Source: Siphonodentalium dalli
Taxonomy: Eukaryota; Mollusca; Scaphopoda; Gadilida; Siphonodentaliidae
Direction: 5' to 3'
DNA length: 64,000 nt
Assembly: GCA_032622095.1 (NCBI GenBank)
Contig: CP136064.1
Location: 130,621,605 to 130,685,604, forward strand
The translations under genes and the position numbers were made by a program. Shown in pieces: positions 46,300 through 58,183 of the stretch. The notes under the pieces are model-generated. The model had not been told where the DNA came from. It saw nothing but the letters and a program-made list of their open reading frames with translations, and ran no database searches. Within the stretch, counting starts at the first letter, position 1; every line of letters starts with the position of its first letter.

Positions 46300-46470
46300 C
46301 AACCATGTTGGACGCCATCGTGGATAACAAAGTTTCCCTAACGCGGATTTTTGCGGATTTTGGATATGTTGTTCCTGATGCTTTTCCGCGTCCAATGACA
46401 CCGAAAACAGCTTGTAAACAATTTGTTCTAGGTTCACCTCAAAATCGAGTCTCAACGACCAGCAGTGTTC
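46300..46470 (+). repeat. Dispersed repeat, copy 2 (inverted to copy 1)
   Basis: The plus strand gives LTRIFADFGYVVPDAFP...MTPKTACKQFVLG, closely matching the minus-strand product of 44395-44590 at both DNA and protein level. Confidence 0.5.
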
Positions 46471-46633
46471 TTATCTCAAACAAGACAAACTACCACAGGG
46501 CATATCGATATATTGAAGTAACCGATGGCAAAAACGAAGTAAACTTACAAGTTAGATGTATGTGCGACCTATGGGAGCGTAATATATATTATAACCTTAA
46601 AAACTTTACATGTTCTAGCACGTTGTATTTACT

Positions 46634-46792
46634 ATGGCGACGACAGTAGACCGGGCTCAGAGGCAGAAAGTCATACATGTGGGAGCGTCCGTGCAGTACC
46701 ACAAGAGCTACGATATTCAACCAACATGAAGCCATCTGGGCTCAATAATTTTTACCAGAAATACACTGAGGCGTATGGAATTCCAGTTGTAT
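46634..46792 (+). CDS. Zincin-like gene, exon 1 (frame broken)
   Basis: ATGG at 46634 opens a frame (MATTVDRAQRQKVIHVGASV, then QYHKSYDIQPT) that stops at the TGA at 46727. The sense continues one base out of frame as SGLNNFYQKYTEAYGIPVV, up to a donor gtgagt at 46793. Splicing there gives phase 1 and joins exactly in frame to exon 2. A single missing base in 46715-46728 would explain the break: either an inactivating deletion or a sequence error. No signal peptide is visible, so a cytosolic product or a missing upstream exon is possible. Confidence 0.55.
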
Positions 46793-47301
46793 GTGAGTAT
46801 CATCATTATCATCTCCATCGACATAGTCATAATACGTCGTCGTCGTCGTCATTGTCACCTCCATCGTCATCGACGTCAACATCGACAATATTCATCATTC
46901 ATCACCGTCATCATCATCATCATCATCATCATCAGTATCATCATCAACGCTTTCGTTGACTGCCATACCACTCATTCAGATCAATGTGCTTGTAACAGGA
47001 GATGAAATACATGTAGTTCATGCAGAATTGCCACACACAAAATATGTAAGAAAGAAAGATATAGAATCGCAATAATTTTGCGCACATGTCTCTCTATTTT
47101 TCTTGGCTGGGTGGTTGCCTGGAACTTCATACAATCTGAATGGAATGAGATTGGGCTGTTTGGTCAAAATATACAATAGCAGCTACGACAGAACACGAAG
47201 TTCCAACATGCAAATGACACGACTACACTTAGTTATCAGATTGCTATAGCCATGTTTGATTGACGACATTTTGTAAACGTCTCTACCTCTCTATTCGACA
47301 G
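46793..47301 (+). other. Intron 1 with (CAT)n-type simple repeats
   Basis: GT at 46793 (gtgagt) and AG at 47300-47301 (ctattcgacag). It carries trinucleotide repeats (cat/cgt types) at about 46800-46950; His- or Ser-rich frames there are artefacts. Confidence 0.55.
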
Positions 47302-47738
47302 CGTCCGCCTATGTGTCGGATACAGCACTAAAACGAGCATGTTACGTTCTCAGAGCTATGTTGGCTGGCAATTCTAAAGTACGACAATGGTTTTACAAAC
47401 TGTCTGGTCGGATCGGTGTCATTGGAATAAACGAAGAAACGACGAACATTCCGGAGCACAGCCATTTGCCGAGTTGGTGGGATCAGCGAGCTCGTGGTCT
47501 TGGGGCTACGAAAGAGAGACCCATATCAACTGGCGGAGAGGAGAACGTTCTGTGTCACAGCTCGGACCGCTATCGTGAAGACATTCTTCTCCACGAGATG
47601 GCACACGGTGTTCACCTTCTGGGTGCCACCTACGCTATCAACAATTGGGATACCAGGCTAAAAAATGCATATAATCACGCAAAGCGTTGGGGTTTGTGGG
47701 CAAATACATACGCAATGGTGGATTTTAAGGAATATTTC
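47302..47738 (+). CDS. Zincin-like gene, exon 2 with HExxH motif
   Basis: 437 nt, phase 1 in and phase 0 out (donor gtaagt at 47739). It encodes VSDTALKRACYVLRAMLAG, then IPEHSHLPSWWDQRARGLG, STGGEENVLC, and DILLHEMAHGVHLLGA. HEMAH is the HExxH zinc motif: the two His bind zinc and the Glu is the catalytic base. The exon ends at KEYF, so the next exon's AEG completes EYFAEG, whose Glu is the likely third zinc ligand (gluzincin-like). I recognise this as an uncharacterised predicted metalloprotease family seen in marine invertebrates and fungi. That assignment is from memory; the substrate is unknown. Confidence 0.75.
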
Positions 47739-48844
47739 GTAAGTGACACGTTATTTAAATGAATACTGTATCGAGTTGACAAAGTCATAATACGCAGTTC
47801 GATGATGTAATAATAATAATAATAATAATGCGGTCATCTATATATTATGCTCAATATATTGTATCCCCAAGTCGAATTGTTCCATGAATATTAACATAAG
47901 AAATATCTAGCACCATTTTTTACATTGTTCGCCATCATGAATGCTTCCAAATTACGTTGTTTGTATTTCTCGTTCTAGATAGAGTTATCCTTCTTTGTTT
48001 ATTTCGCCCTCCGGGTGTATAATAATCTACAGTTTCTTGGTAACCTGTGTGCGCTGGGGTTTTTATTTATAGAAATTGGGATTTTTGGGACGCATTATAA
48101 GTTGTAGTGCGACCCCGAGGCCGAGTCCGGTAAAAGGTGTAGTTGGGAATTTTAATTTCGTTTATTGTCGTTTTCACTATTATTTCATGCAGCAGGCTTC
48201 ACTCGAGAAATGCTTGATTGATCCATGGCTTGTTATTTGCATGCAAAGAGGTGCGAGGCGATTAATTCTAACGGGAATTCGCGCATTAACCATTAACGCG
48301 CTGCGCGTTATATGTTTGTATTGTTCTTTAACCTTCTTTGTTGCATTGTTATTTGAACATCTTTCGTTTATTTTCACGTGACATAAATCGGAATGCTATC
48401 TTCTACTATACTGCACGGAGATTTGACGATTGCATAAGAAATTTATTTCGAACATGAATCGTACTAGGTGTTTGTTTATATAGGTGTTTGACATGTTATT
48501 TAATATAGTTTAGTGAACTTTTTCATTTAGTTATACACGACAAGTATCGGCATGTTATATTCCAAATGAATTGGGATGGTAATTATTAACCAATTCCCAC
48601 GTTATCCCTTCGTTCTGTTTGTAAATATATTGACTTTTCATTTCTTTCTATGTGGAATATATCGGAGATATGAATAGAGATGTTGTTAAGAAAAATTCCA
48701 ACACTAACCCTTCACATTGATTGTTTGACATACAATGTGGCCTAATTATAAACATCATTTTTATTTATGTGCACCGAGGATATATCAGAATGCTATATGA
48801 ATTGATGAATGTTCAGAAATTACCCCCCCTTTCTGTGACCATGT

Positions 48845-49375
48845 TTTAATTGATCCTTATGTGCAGGGGGCATATTATAATTAGTCCTCATTGGACCATA
48901 TTTTAATTGACCCTCATGGGACTATATTGTATTTCACCCCAGTGAGACCGTAGTTTAATCAACGCTGATGACACCATATTTTAATTTTAAGTAACCCTCA
49001 TAATGTTATTCTTTAATTAAGTCACGTTACCATATTTCAGTTGACCTTAATGGGACCATATTTCAATCACCCCCCCCCCCCCAATGGGTCCATATTTGTA
49101 TTAACCCTTATGGGACGATATTTTAATTAACAATCAAGGTACAATTTTAATTAACCATCATGGGACCATATGTTTTATTAACCCTCATTGGACGATATAT
49201 TAATTAACCCTCAGGTGACCATATTTTATTTAACCGTGATGTGACCATATTTTAATTTACCCTCGTCGGACCATATTTCAATTAACCCTCTCTGAGTGTG
49301 ACCATATTTTAATTTACCCTCATGGAACCATACATTTATTTTAATTAATCCTTATGAGAGGTCATATCAGGAGTG
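48845..49375 (+). repeat. Minisatellite, about 26-30-bp unit
   Basis: Degenerate units of the form gggaccatattttaattaac + cctcat repeat about 17-18 times, with a C-run at about 49069-49082. It lies within intron 2 of the metalloprotease-like gene. Confidence 0.7.
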
Positions 49376-51213
49376 TATTGCCTGAGGCCATTCTTAGATC
49401 ATCATTACGCCCTCATAGGGTGTATATTGGTAAGTATATCTGACCCTGTCGCAGGAGGTAGTGGATTAAATGTGATTAAAAAATACTCGGTATTTGCGTA
49501 ATTGGATACTAAATGTGAATAGAAACGTGCTCGTACTTGAACAATGTTACGAAGATAGAACATTTTTTGCCCGATTATTATTCTGCATGCTATTTCATGC
49601 GCTATTCCGACCACTATTTAAAATGAAATTAGAAAAAAATATCACATATAATCAACTACATAGGCGTTACCTATATACATATTTTTCACAATCACCACGT
49701 TAAAGTTGTCATATTGTATATATGGCTAATAATATGATATTGAGGGCGTTACCATTTCTAACTATGGTTTTCTTGTTTTTAAATTGGTTTCCGTTTTGCC
49801 CCGTTTCAACTGGGCATATATATATATGACAGCACATGAGGTGCTAATGAACAACAATTATATAACTAGAATGCACTCAGAGAGATGCCAACGTGCGCAA
49901 AAATGTAATAACAAATAATTTCAGTGTATTTTACTTAATTTATTTAATTTTATTTAATTTAATGTTAGCAAAAAAAGACAATTACAATCTTCAATAATTT
50001 TATGAGTATATAATAAATTATAATCACATTGATATATGTAAGGGAAGTATAACTGGATTATTATCATGGCAGTAAAAAATGCATATTCCATGGTAACACT
50101 ATGGGAACAAACAAAACAGAGAAGGGGAAGGAATAAGGAATACCTCTATTTATATTATGTAAGGAATAAGGAATACCCCTATTTATCCACCTCCTACCCC
50201 TGTCTACTATACAGATAAAGCCCATCAGATAAACCACGCCTCTATCCGTCTACTAGACAGATAAAGCATCCTCTACTAGACAGATAAACTTAAAATATGC
50301 AAGGAAGAAAGGTTACAAGAACTTGGAGCAGTTAACCTCCAGCAGTTCGTGGGTGACGTCACTTGGTCGTAACAACGTTATGGAGCATCATTAGAACGGA
50401 CCATGCTGGTTTCCGTTGTTAGTGACAGCGTCCTTAGAAACGTCAACATACACAATGTATTTTTGTGCAACAACTTTCTAAAAGATCAAAGGATGCGCTC
50501 CAAAACGCACTCAAATAGAATTTTTAAATGTTCAGTTGGTGAAATCTATAACTTGATTAAGCAATTGGCAGTTTGTTACTATATAAAGTATAAGATATTC
50601 TTCCGTGAGCTGGTAGTAGTTCATAAGTGAATCGGTAGGTTAACACCAACGTACGTACCTACGAATCTGACTGATCGCCATACTGTTGTGCGAGCGCACG
50701 TAACTAGACATAATTATAGCCATGATGGTGACACGTCACACATGTACCAACAGAAACGTAGACACAAGAGGTATTCAATGTTCGGCTAATTGGATATTAG
50801 CTGCGGCATACTTTCACCGAGTGCCGCAAAATCGTATTTCGCCACTATTACAAGAGATCGTCTTATAGAAGCAAATTGCACTAATAAATAAAATAAAAAT
50901 ATAAAATAATTTTCAAACTTTTCTGGTTGAAACTAATTCCCAGTTATAACTTATACCTTCTAACATTCTGCTAATATCGATGCAAATGTGCTTGTTGCAA
51001 ATAACAGGGTGTGGAATTTCAGCAAAAGTTAATTACGACCATATGTAATTGCGTCAGGACACATGCATGCACGTCTTTTATTTACGTATATAATTATTTC
51101 CACGGGCCGTGCCTATCTTTGCTCTCAGTAATTTGTCTGGCGCAGGACATCAAATTACTTCACTATAGTGACATATCACTAAGCCCCAGAGGAGGCAAAT
51201 CGAATGTCATGTT

Positions 51214-51295
51214 GGGCCCAGTGGCTAAGTCTGTAAGATGCATACCGCATTAGGCTCATAAACCGTCCAGCGATTATGAAGCTGGTTCGATTCGC
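51214..51295 (+). tRNA. tRNA-like segment (Met-type pseudogene or SINE head)
   Basis: A box tggctaagtctg (11 of 12 to consensus) at about 51222, B box ggttcgattcg at 51283, spacing about 60. A CTCATAA anticodon-loop-like stretch (CAT) lies between, but the anticodon and T stems pair poorly. Either a decayed tRNA-Met copy or the head of a tRNA-derived SINE. A functional tRNA is unlikely. Confidence 0.35.
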
Positions 51296-51536
51296 TATAA
51301 TAAACGAGGATTTGTGATTCATCGCGAATGGAATTGTGTAATTTACCCCTTGCTTACCGGGTCGTTCCTATATGTGCACTGAATATTTTCACAGCTAAAT
51401 TACCCACCCCCTCTGTGGCCTCCCCTCCGACAATAAAACAAACGTCATGCCAGCATGAATTTGAATTGTCGTTATAGTTCCAACAAAAAAAAACCTCCAG
51501 CATATATATAGATTGTTTAAAACCGGTATCTTTCAG

Positions 51537-51714
51537 GCGGAAGGTACACAGAGCTTCTTCAATGTAAATGCATATGCCAGTCAGCCAGACGGGGTCAACA
51601 ACCAAATCAACACGAGAGAAAAGCTGAAGTCATATGACCCTGTTCTATATGGACTGTTAAAAGAAGTATTCCCTTGCAATAATACCTACATCAAGAGATG
51701 TGAAGGAGATCGAG
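51537..51714 (+). CDS. Zincin-like gene, exon 3
   Basis: Acceptor tttcag at 51531-51536; frame phase 0. It encodes AEGTQSFFNVNAYASQPDG, then VNNQINTREKLKSYDPVLY, then VFPCNNTYIKRCEGDR, ending in phase 1 at donor gttagt (51715). AEG supplies the probable third zinc-ligand Glu of the HExxH enzyme. The paired Cys near the end suggests a disulphide, hence possibly an extracellular product despite no visible signal peptide. Further exons are expected; none was recognised up to 64000. Confidence 0.7.
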
Positions 51715-54700
51715 GTTAGTTTATTTATATATGCGCTAGTGTTTACAAGAGTGACATCGATTCGTGAAACATGCACGCTAAATATACAATATAATATGTC
51801 TTTTGCATATTTCATATTTCGTCCATATCGAGGGTTTTGGAGACTTCAGCCACCAACTTTGGTAAAAATATTTAATAGTCGGAAATTTCATGCCTGACAC
51901 AACATATTACTATGATATTAGTTGGGAATTACAGGCCAAAATAGGTTGTTCTGATAGTTTGATATTCAAACCAGTGTGTACAGTGCGAAAATTGTTTAGT
52001 CCAATTCATAATTTCGATAGATTATCCTATTCATTGTAAGATTTCATCGGCAAATCTCATTGATAAAGTTGTCATTTAAGCAACGTTTTATGTTCAAATT
52101 CTCGAGGCGGCTTCTTGCGCGTGCGCTTACGCTAACTACGGACAGTCAATTGTTTCACTGACAACTGTGTTCACCCCAGTAATGACAGGTTATGGTAAAT
52201 GAGAGTGAGAAGATGGTGCTAGCAGGCCGATCGGCAGAGGGTTCTACCCCGAACAAATTGTAATGAAGGTTTCTTGGTCTCAATTTGTGAAGGAGGTGTT
52301 CGGTATCACATATCCAAAATCCGCTAAAATGCGCTTTGAGCTAAATTTTCTTTTCAAATAATGCCAAATTACTAATAAAATGAAATATACACACACAACG
52401 AGCACCAATCAATCAATCAATGTGTGTTGATCCAATTTTTGGTTAATCCATGCATTCTGATTAGACGTGACCAGGCCACATTTTAAGCCAGATAATATAG
52501 CTTCAGACGGTTCATTATTTCAACGAATAGAACGACCTCGGCATGCAGCCTTGATTGATACATTCGCTGAGATAATATAAAGTTTTCAGCCATTATCATA
52601 TACCTAGACATGTATTACACTTTTTGATACAACCGTTTAGTTACTTTATAGTATATATGCGGGTGGTGACTGATTTCTCACTTTAATTGATATTTATCCT
52701 TTGAACGGACATGGCGTTTTTGAACCTCAATAATTATGAATATCGTAGTGGGGGTAATATATTAAATTGACGAAGACACGAAGACACGAAGTATCGAAAT
52801 ATAGAACCAGTGACGTGATGTCTCTTGTTCCCACCAACATTGATCAAAATGTTCAACAGATGGAAATGTCATACTTGACATAACAGTAAAATTGGAAATT
52901 TCACACCAACAATAGGTTCTATAGTAATTTGATTTTCCAACGCGTAATCAGTGGGGTATTTGTTGTAATTTCTTTTTAGCCAACAGTAATATGGTTTCCT
53001 GCTTTTGGTAAAAATTTGGGACCAGTCTTAATTGATGCTATGATTTTGCAGTTTTCAGGTTCAGATTTCAAAATTAATAATATTAATAATAGAAGCCTGA
53101 ATTTTCTTGGAGATAGACCTCTAGATGCTAGGATTTTTCAGGTTCAGATTTAAAAATGTTCTCCCACTGGGGGCGAGGGGTCCTCAGTGGTCCCTTCCCG
53201 ATGGCCAGTCACAAACTGCTAATCTATTTTTTAAAAACCGAGACTTGAATTTGCCTGGAATTAGACTTCCTATTGCAAGGATTTTGCAGTTTTCATGTTC
53301 AGATCGCAACCATCGTCGGCCCGATGGGTTCTGTTCCCTATAATCAGGACTGTGAGGTGTCAATTGGTCAATTTCAAGCCAAAACGGGTGTGCAAATGGT
53401 ATTACACGAACTTGGGATTTTGGCCGTGTTCAATGAGGTTTGGGGGGGGGGGGGGTGCGTCGGAAATTCCAAGGTGGACACCCCAATGGAAACCCTCTAG
53501 CCAAGTCTATGTATATAACTTATACTCTGGGCAAAACCTTACCATAGTCTGAGCGAGTTTCATCTGTTTTCTGGGTTTCAAACATAAATGAAGCAAACGC
53601 TCATTATTCAAACCCTATAATGAATAGACTATCATTGAGCGCACTTAACGTTTCCAAGTTGATATTTTCAACCATCCTCTGGGTTTAGATCCAGACAATA
53701 ATCTCAAATATTGGGATAAATTTCCCCAAAGTGTGCCTCGACCCTTCGATCTGTTGACAAATTCCAACCAAACAGTTAATAGGATTAACTAATTCCCAAC
53801 TAATATAAGGGACAAATTCGGTCTTATATTTGACTGAAATTGCATCTAGAACTTTATTGGTCTAACACAATACACTTTAAATACACCGAATATTGGTTGG
53901 AAATTTTGTCTAGCGTAATTGTATATTATAGAGCTAGCTTAACCTAATTTCTCAGTTTGAAAATTCCAACTAGTTTAGTCATCAGTTGATAGGTCTATGA
54001 AATAATTTGTGAAATCCATTAAAAAATGTTACCAGAATGAGTGAAAGAAACCCCTTTCCCGCTGTCGCTACGTCCCTTCGTGATGAATGCAACTGATTAT
54101 CCAGAGGCCCATCGTCTCCATACGGTAAAGTATATAACGTCGGCCAATAAAGGGAATGCGAATAACAATTTATCTATTTCATTTTTGTTGCATTTGGCTC
54201 ACCACACATTATCAGTCGATGTGCTGGATGCTACCCGTATAAATCAGGTTCCAATTACAAAACATGTACCGGTACGGGTAGCTACCCGTACACACACTAA
54301 ATCTCGAGTAGCTAAATTTGGGTGGTTAGAATATTCCAACGACTTTTATAGCATTATAAGCTACTTAAATATGCTATTTTTGCTACTTGACAAGTAGTTA
54401 CAAGACGGATCGGGGATAGTTAAGCGATGTCTATTCGTGATTGGTTCTATAACTGCACGTGACAACCTATTCAATGGCGGCTTCCCAGTCGAGTCGAGAA
54501 AAGGCACAATTACTGTTTCTGTCAATCCAGCTAGACTAAAATTTGAAAGGCGTAAAATGTATAACTTCTGTGTGACAAGTCATGGTTATTTATAATCTTA
54601 GGTACATGCAGGACATCCGGTAACAAATTTACCAATTATTGATACGACATTTAGACGTCACCAAATTTCCAATTCATTCATTCGCAATTTATTTTTGAAA

Positions 54701-54847
54701 TTTGAATCTGTGACAAGGAGAGGTAATATTTGCGCTCATGTCGCTTTTGTTTCTATATTGACGTATATCTATATGTTCTGTGTTCACATTGTAGCCTACT
54801 GGTAACTGTAATCATATAAACATAATTCCACTAGTTCATTAAGTAGT
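51715..54847. other. Unassigned interval after exon 3
   Basis: Contains the third partial copy of the 44.4-kb repeat (about 52300-52385) and, at 53030-53310, near-tandem copies of a gctaggatttttcaggttcagatt-type segment with a G-run at 53443-53455. A frame of 118 codons (54041-54397) has no recognised domain. Downstream exons of the protease-like gene may be here, but I cannot pick them. Confidence 0.4.
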
Positions 54848-56008
54848 CAGGTCTGGCAAATGTGAGAATACAGCTACAATAGCTGTATTCAGCTAACCTA
54901 GCTGTATTCAGCTATATATTTACTCTCAAAGCGGCTGTTTTTCGATAATAAACTAGAAGCGCTAATTTGCGCATCAAAATTAGGCTACCCTATTCTCCGG
55001 TCACCCTCAACCAAATCAAAATCGTCGCTTGTGTTCTGACAAAGTGTTGCCTTTTGTCGGCACGACGATGGTGATTATGTGTGAAAACTTATTATGGCGT
55101 CGATGTCGGTCATAACGGTTAATAACTCTCTTAAAAGTATGCAATGCGGAATACCTTGAAAAATACAATATTTATCACCGAAGATGGAACATCTTAATCA
55201 TTCCCGGAAGTATCAATATGTCGATGCTGGTAAAACTCAGTTTGGTTGGTGCGTTAAAACAGGTAAAAAGGGGAACATCTCTAGCCAGAGTTTAACCGAG
55301 CGAGTTCCACTCACTGCTTGAGCTGATTCTCTCCAAAAATACGGAAACGCATACATGTATGTCGAATCGCGAAAATACAAATACCAATGTTATGTTTAGT
55401 AAGTTTTCACACATTATATATTTTCCCGCCAAAACAGATTGAATAGTTCTGACTCGCTAACGACCAGGACTTCATGTTTGAAATACTTCAGAAATTATAT
55501 AAGTCGCATTTTCATTTCAGTTGTCCCTATGTTGTGCCATACATTTGCAATATGTCGCACAATATCTGTATATATACCGTTATGAATAGTTACCAGTATC
55601 GCTCACAAACCGCTAGTGGTATGTAATTCTAAATGCTCGATATAGGTACACCATTCTAACGCCCCCTACCGGTTTAGCATCGGGAAGAAGTAAACGAGTG
55701 TTTGGGATGAATTTGATCTTTATTTTATAAGTTAGTTAATGAATGCATTTGCAGAAAATAGTCCCCAGAATATTTACTGACATCGACCACCGTAGTAAGT
55801 TTTCACACAAAATCAGAATTGCCGTGTCGACAAAAGGCAACACTTTGTCAGAACACAAGCGACGATTTTGATTTGGTTGAGGGTGACCGGAGAATATGGT
55901 AGCCTAATTTTGATGCACAGCCGCTTTGAGAGTATAATTTATAGCTGAATACATCTAGGTTAGCTGAATACAGCTATTGTAGCTGTATTCTCACATTTGC
56001 CAGACCTG
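54848..56008. mobile_element. 1.16-kb long-TIR element (CAGGTCTGG ends)
   Basis: The ends are CAGGTCTGGCAAATGTGAGA and its inverse. Inverted arms of about 210-250 bp include gaatacagctacaatagctg, aatcaaaatcgtcgcttgtg and gttttcacac. A direct GTAGT flanks both ends (54843-54847, 56009-56013). CAGG termini suggest hAT-like, but a 5-bp duplication is short for that. No transposase; the interior has no long frame. Confidence 0.6.
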
Positions 56009-56179
56009 GTAGTTGTATAAAAAATCCGCGACAATAGGTGAAATCAGCTATAGGGCCTACTGATTCCAGTCTGTATAATATTTATGTCCCAATGTTTCCC
56101 AAAATCATGCCAAATGGCCTCACCAGGCCAGATAGCATCCCTATGTTGATCCAATGTAAAGACTAAAGTAAACGGTTGT

Positions 56180-56794
56180 CTCAAATTTTGTTTCAACGTT
56201 GAATTTGAAATAACGTTGGCGATTGGTCCAGTTTGCTCGTTGAAGTGAACATAGAAATATTAGAATATACATTTGAGACAACATTGAAAAACTAACTTTG
56301 AACATTGGAATAATATTGGGAAGCTAACGTTGAATTTTTTGACATTCGCTCAACGTTAAAATAATATTGGAATAAAAAAAGTATTTTTTTTGTTATGTTC
56401 GCTCGATATGATCAACAACATTGAATTGAAAATGGGATAATTTTGGAAAACTAATGTTGAATATTGGGACGATCACTCGATTTTGAAATAGCATTGGAAT
56501 CCTAATGTTGATTTTGTTTTATGTTCGCTCAGCGTTGAAATAAACATTAGGCTTCCAGCGGCTGGAAGCCTAATGTTTAATTTCTGGACATTAATTTAGC
56601 GTTGAATCGACATTGGGATTACGTTTGAAAGCTAATGTTCACTTTTGTCAAGTTTTGTGATGTTCGATCAACATTGAAATAATGTTAGAAATCTAACAGT
56701 TTAAATTTGGACAATCGTTCAACAATGAATCAATGTTGAAATAAAGTTGGAAACCTAATGTTGAATATCGAGATGTTATCTAATGTTGAATTAA
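56180..56794 (+). repeat. Degenerate minisatellite (ttgaataatgttgga type), first part
   Basis: Units of about 50-60 bp with caacgttgaaataatrttgg and aaactaatgttgaat motifs. The array is interrupted by the TTAA MITE at 56795 and continues at 57354-57420. Confidence 0.55.
56541..56579. repeat. Perfect 39-nt palindrome
   Basis: Left arm taaacattaggcttccagc (56541-56559), a single central g, and the exact inverse (56561-56579). It lies inside the minisatellite and probably arose by inverted duplication of one unit edge. Confidence 0.8.
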
Positions 56795-57353
56795 AGGTAC
56801 TCAATCCGATTCGACGGTCCCCATATCATCAGATTCCAACAACAACACCATTTTTTTAAATGCCATTTCAGTTATCAGAAAAGATTAATTGCCCAAAACA
56901 ATGCTTTAGAACCACAGTCAACTATAAAATTGCCCAAAACCTGTTATTTATCAAAGTTTTTTTCAACAAAATTTTATTGGTTGTCAAATATCTGACACAA
57001 AAAGCCACTCGATTCAGCCCTCTAAATTCAGATTGTTTGGCTTCGGCAATCCGCTACGGCAACAGTATGCCGTGCCCCAGTTTGCTTCGGCAATGCTGAT
57101 TGCCGTAGCCAATTATGAAGGCTGCTCGATTTGAGAGTTATCGATCTTCATCTGCTATCTTGTCAGATAAGTTCTTCTCGCTGACAGTTTACTGGGCCAC
57201 TTATAATTAAAATACTAGATTTAAAATATCGATATCTGATTACTCCTACTGTACCTTGATGGGTGGGTTCCTCGACTCAAGTTAAATATTTTGTACCCCC
57301 GAAGCCAATGATATTGTAATTCGTGAGCGTTAATTCGGATTGAGTACCTTTAA
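56791..57353. mobile_element. TTAA MITE, copy 3 (intact ends) with nested MITE
   Basis: TTAA at 56791-56794 and 57350-57353 flank AGGTACTCAATCCGA and its exact inverse. It shares the (caa)n block, cagattccaacaacaac and right-arm gggttcctcgactca with copies 1 and 2. It carries a nested 110-bp MITE at 57015-57124. Confidence 0.75.
57015..57124. mobile_element. Short palindromic MITE (CAGCC ends), nested
   Basis: CAGCCCTC ... GAAGGCTG ends, flanked by CTCGATT on both sides (57008-57014, 57125-57131). The interior is foldback-like (ggcttcggcaat / attgccgtagcc). A second copy is at 59924-60046. Confidence 0.7.
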
Positions 57354-58180
57354 TGTGGGAAACCTAACACTGAATGTTGATACATGCTGTACGTTGAATC
57401 TAAGTTGAAATATCAATTATCATGCCCTGACCGTGACGTTGCATGCAATTTTTTTATATGCACGATTTACTTTGCATTATACACAAAACTATAGTCCATT
57501 GTAATTGTTATAAACCACTATCTGGTAGTTTGATGAAACTTTTAATTTCCGATTCGATTCCTTTATTTAGGAACCACCGGCGGTCCATCATACATTCCTA
57601 CTTTTATATTGTTTGTATATATTTGGCTATTCATAACACTGAAATTAATCGCTATGTTCATTCTAATGAACTCACAAATATTATAACCATAACATTTCTG
57701 AGAACTGTGATGCTAATGGTATTCAATACATTGTGCTCATTATACCCCCTGCAACAATGTTGGGGTGGTATAGTGAAATCAGCTCGTCCATCGTTCGTGT
57801 GTGGACACAAATTTGTCCGGAGTTTTTTTCAGACAGTCGTTTTTTTTATCAATTTCCGTGAAACTTGGCAGAGACATCAACCACCATGGGAACCTGAGCA
57901 CCTGCGATTATGGCGTCTGTCAGACTTTTTTGGTGGAGTTATCTCCCTTTTTCGACTTTAAACATATGGGGTACCGTTTGTGAGTCGTGTGGTCAAAAAT
58001 TGCACAACATTCTCAATCTGTCAATTAAGCCATGTTCCGAATTCTGTTGCATGAGATTATCTAAATTGTACCCTCAGACTATCACCCCATGCCATCACTA
58101 TTATAAGGCACCATCACTATAATTTTTTTTGAGGAAAATACCACCTATCTATGATTTCAGTTGTTTTTTATTTCTCTGTT
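57354..58180. other. Minisatellite remainder and a degenerate repeat
   Basis: 57354-57420 resumes the minisatellite. About 57770-57965 holds a repeat of the tccgtgaaacttggcagaga ... ggagttatctccctttttcg type, a distant relative of the 171-bp unit at 7.9 kb. No gene recognised. Confidence 0.4.
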
Positions 58181-58183
58181 GGC

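Larger units (their letters stand above)
47739..51536 (+). other. Intron 2 (3.8 kb)
   Basis: Starts gtaagt and ends ggtatctttcag. It contains a (TAA)n tract at 47809-47829, a 28-bp minisatellite at about 48845-49375, and a tRNA-like segment at 51214-51292. No other exon seen inside; frames up to 101 codons have no domain I recognise. Confidence 0.55.

Noticed and set aside
46775-47005. His- and Ile-rich frames at the (CAT)n tract
   Set aside because: Simple-repeat artefacts inside intron 1.
54041-54397. 118-codon frame as a downstream exon of the protease-like gene
   Set aside because: No phase-compatible splice sites or similarity to the rest of the protein that I can see.
57443-57961. 172-codon frame on the plus strand
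   Set aside because: Crosses a degenerate repeat (ttatctccctttttcg type) and reads as low-specificity hydrophobic sequence; no domain.
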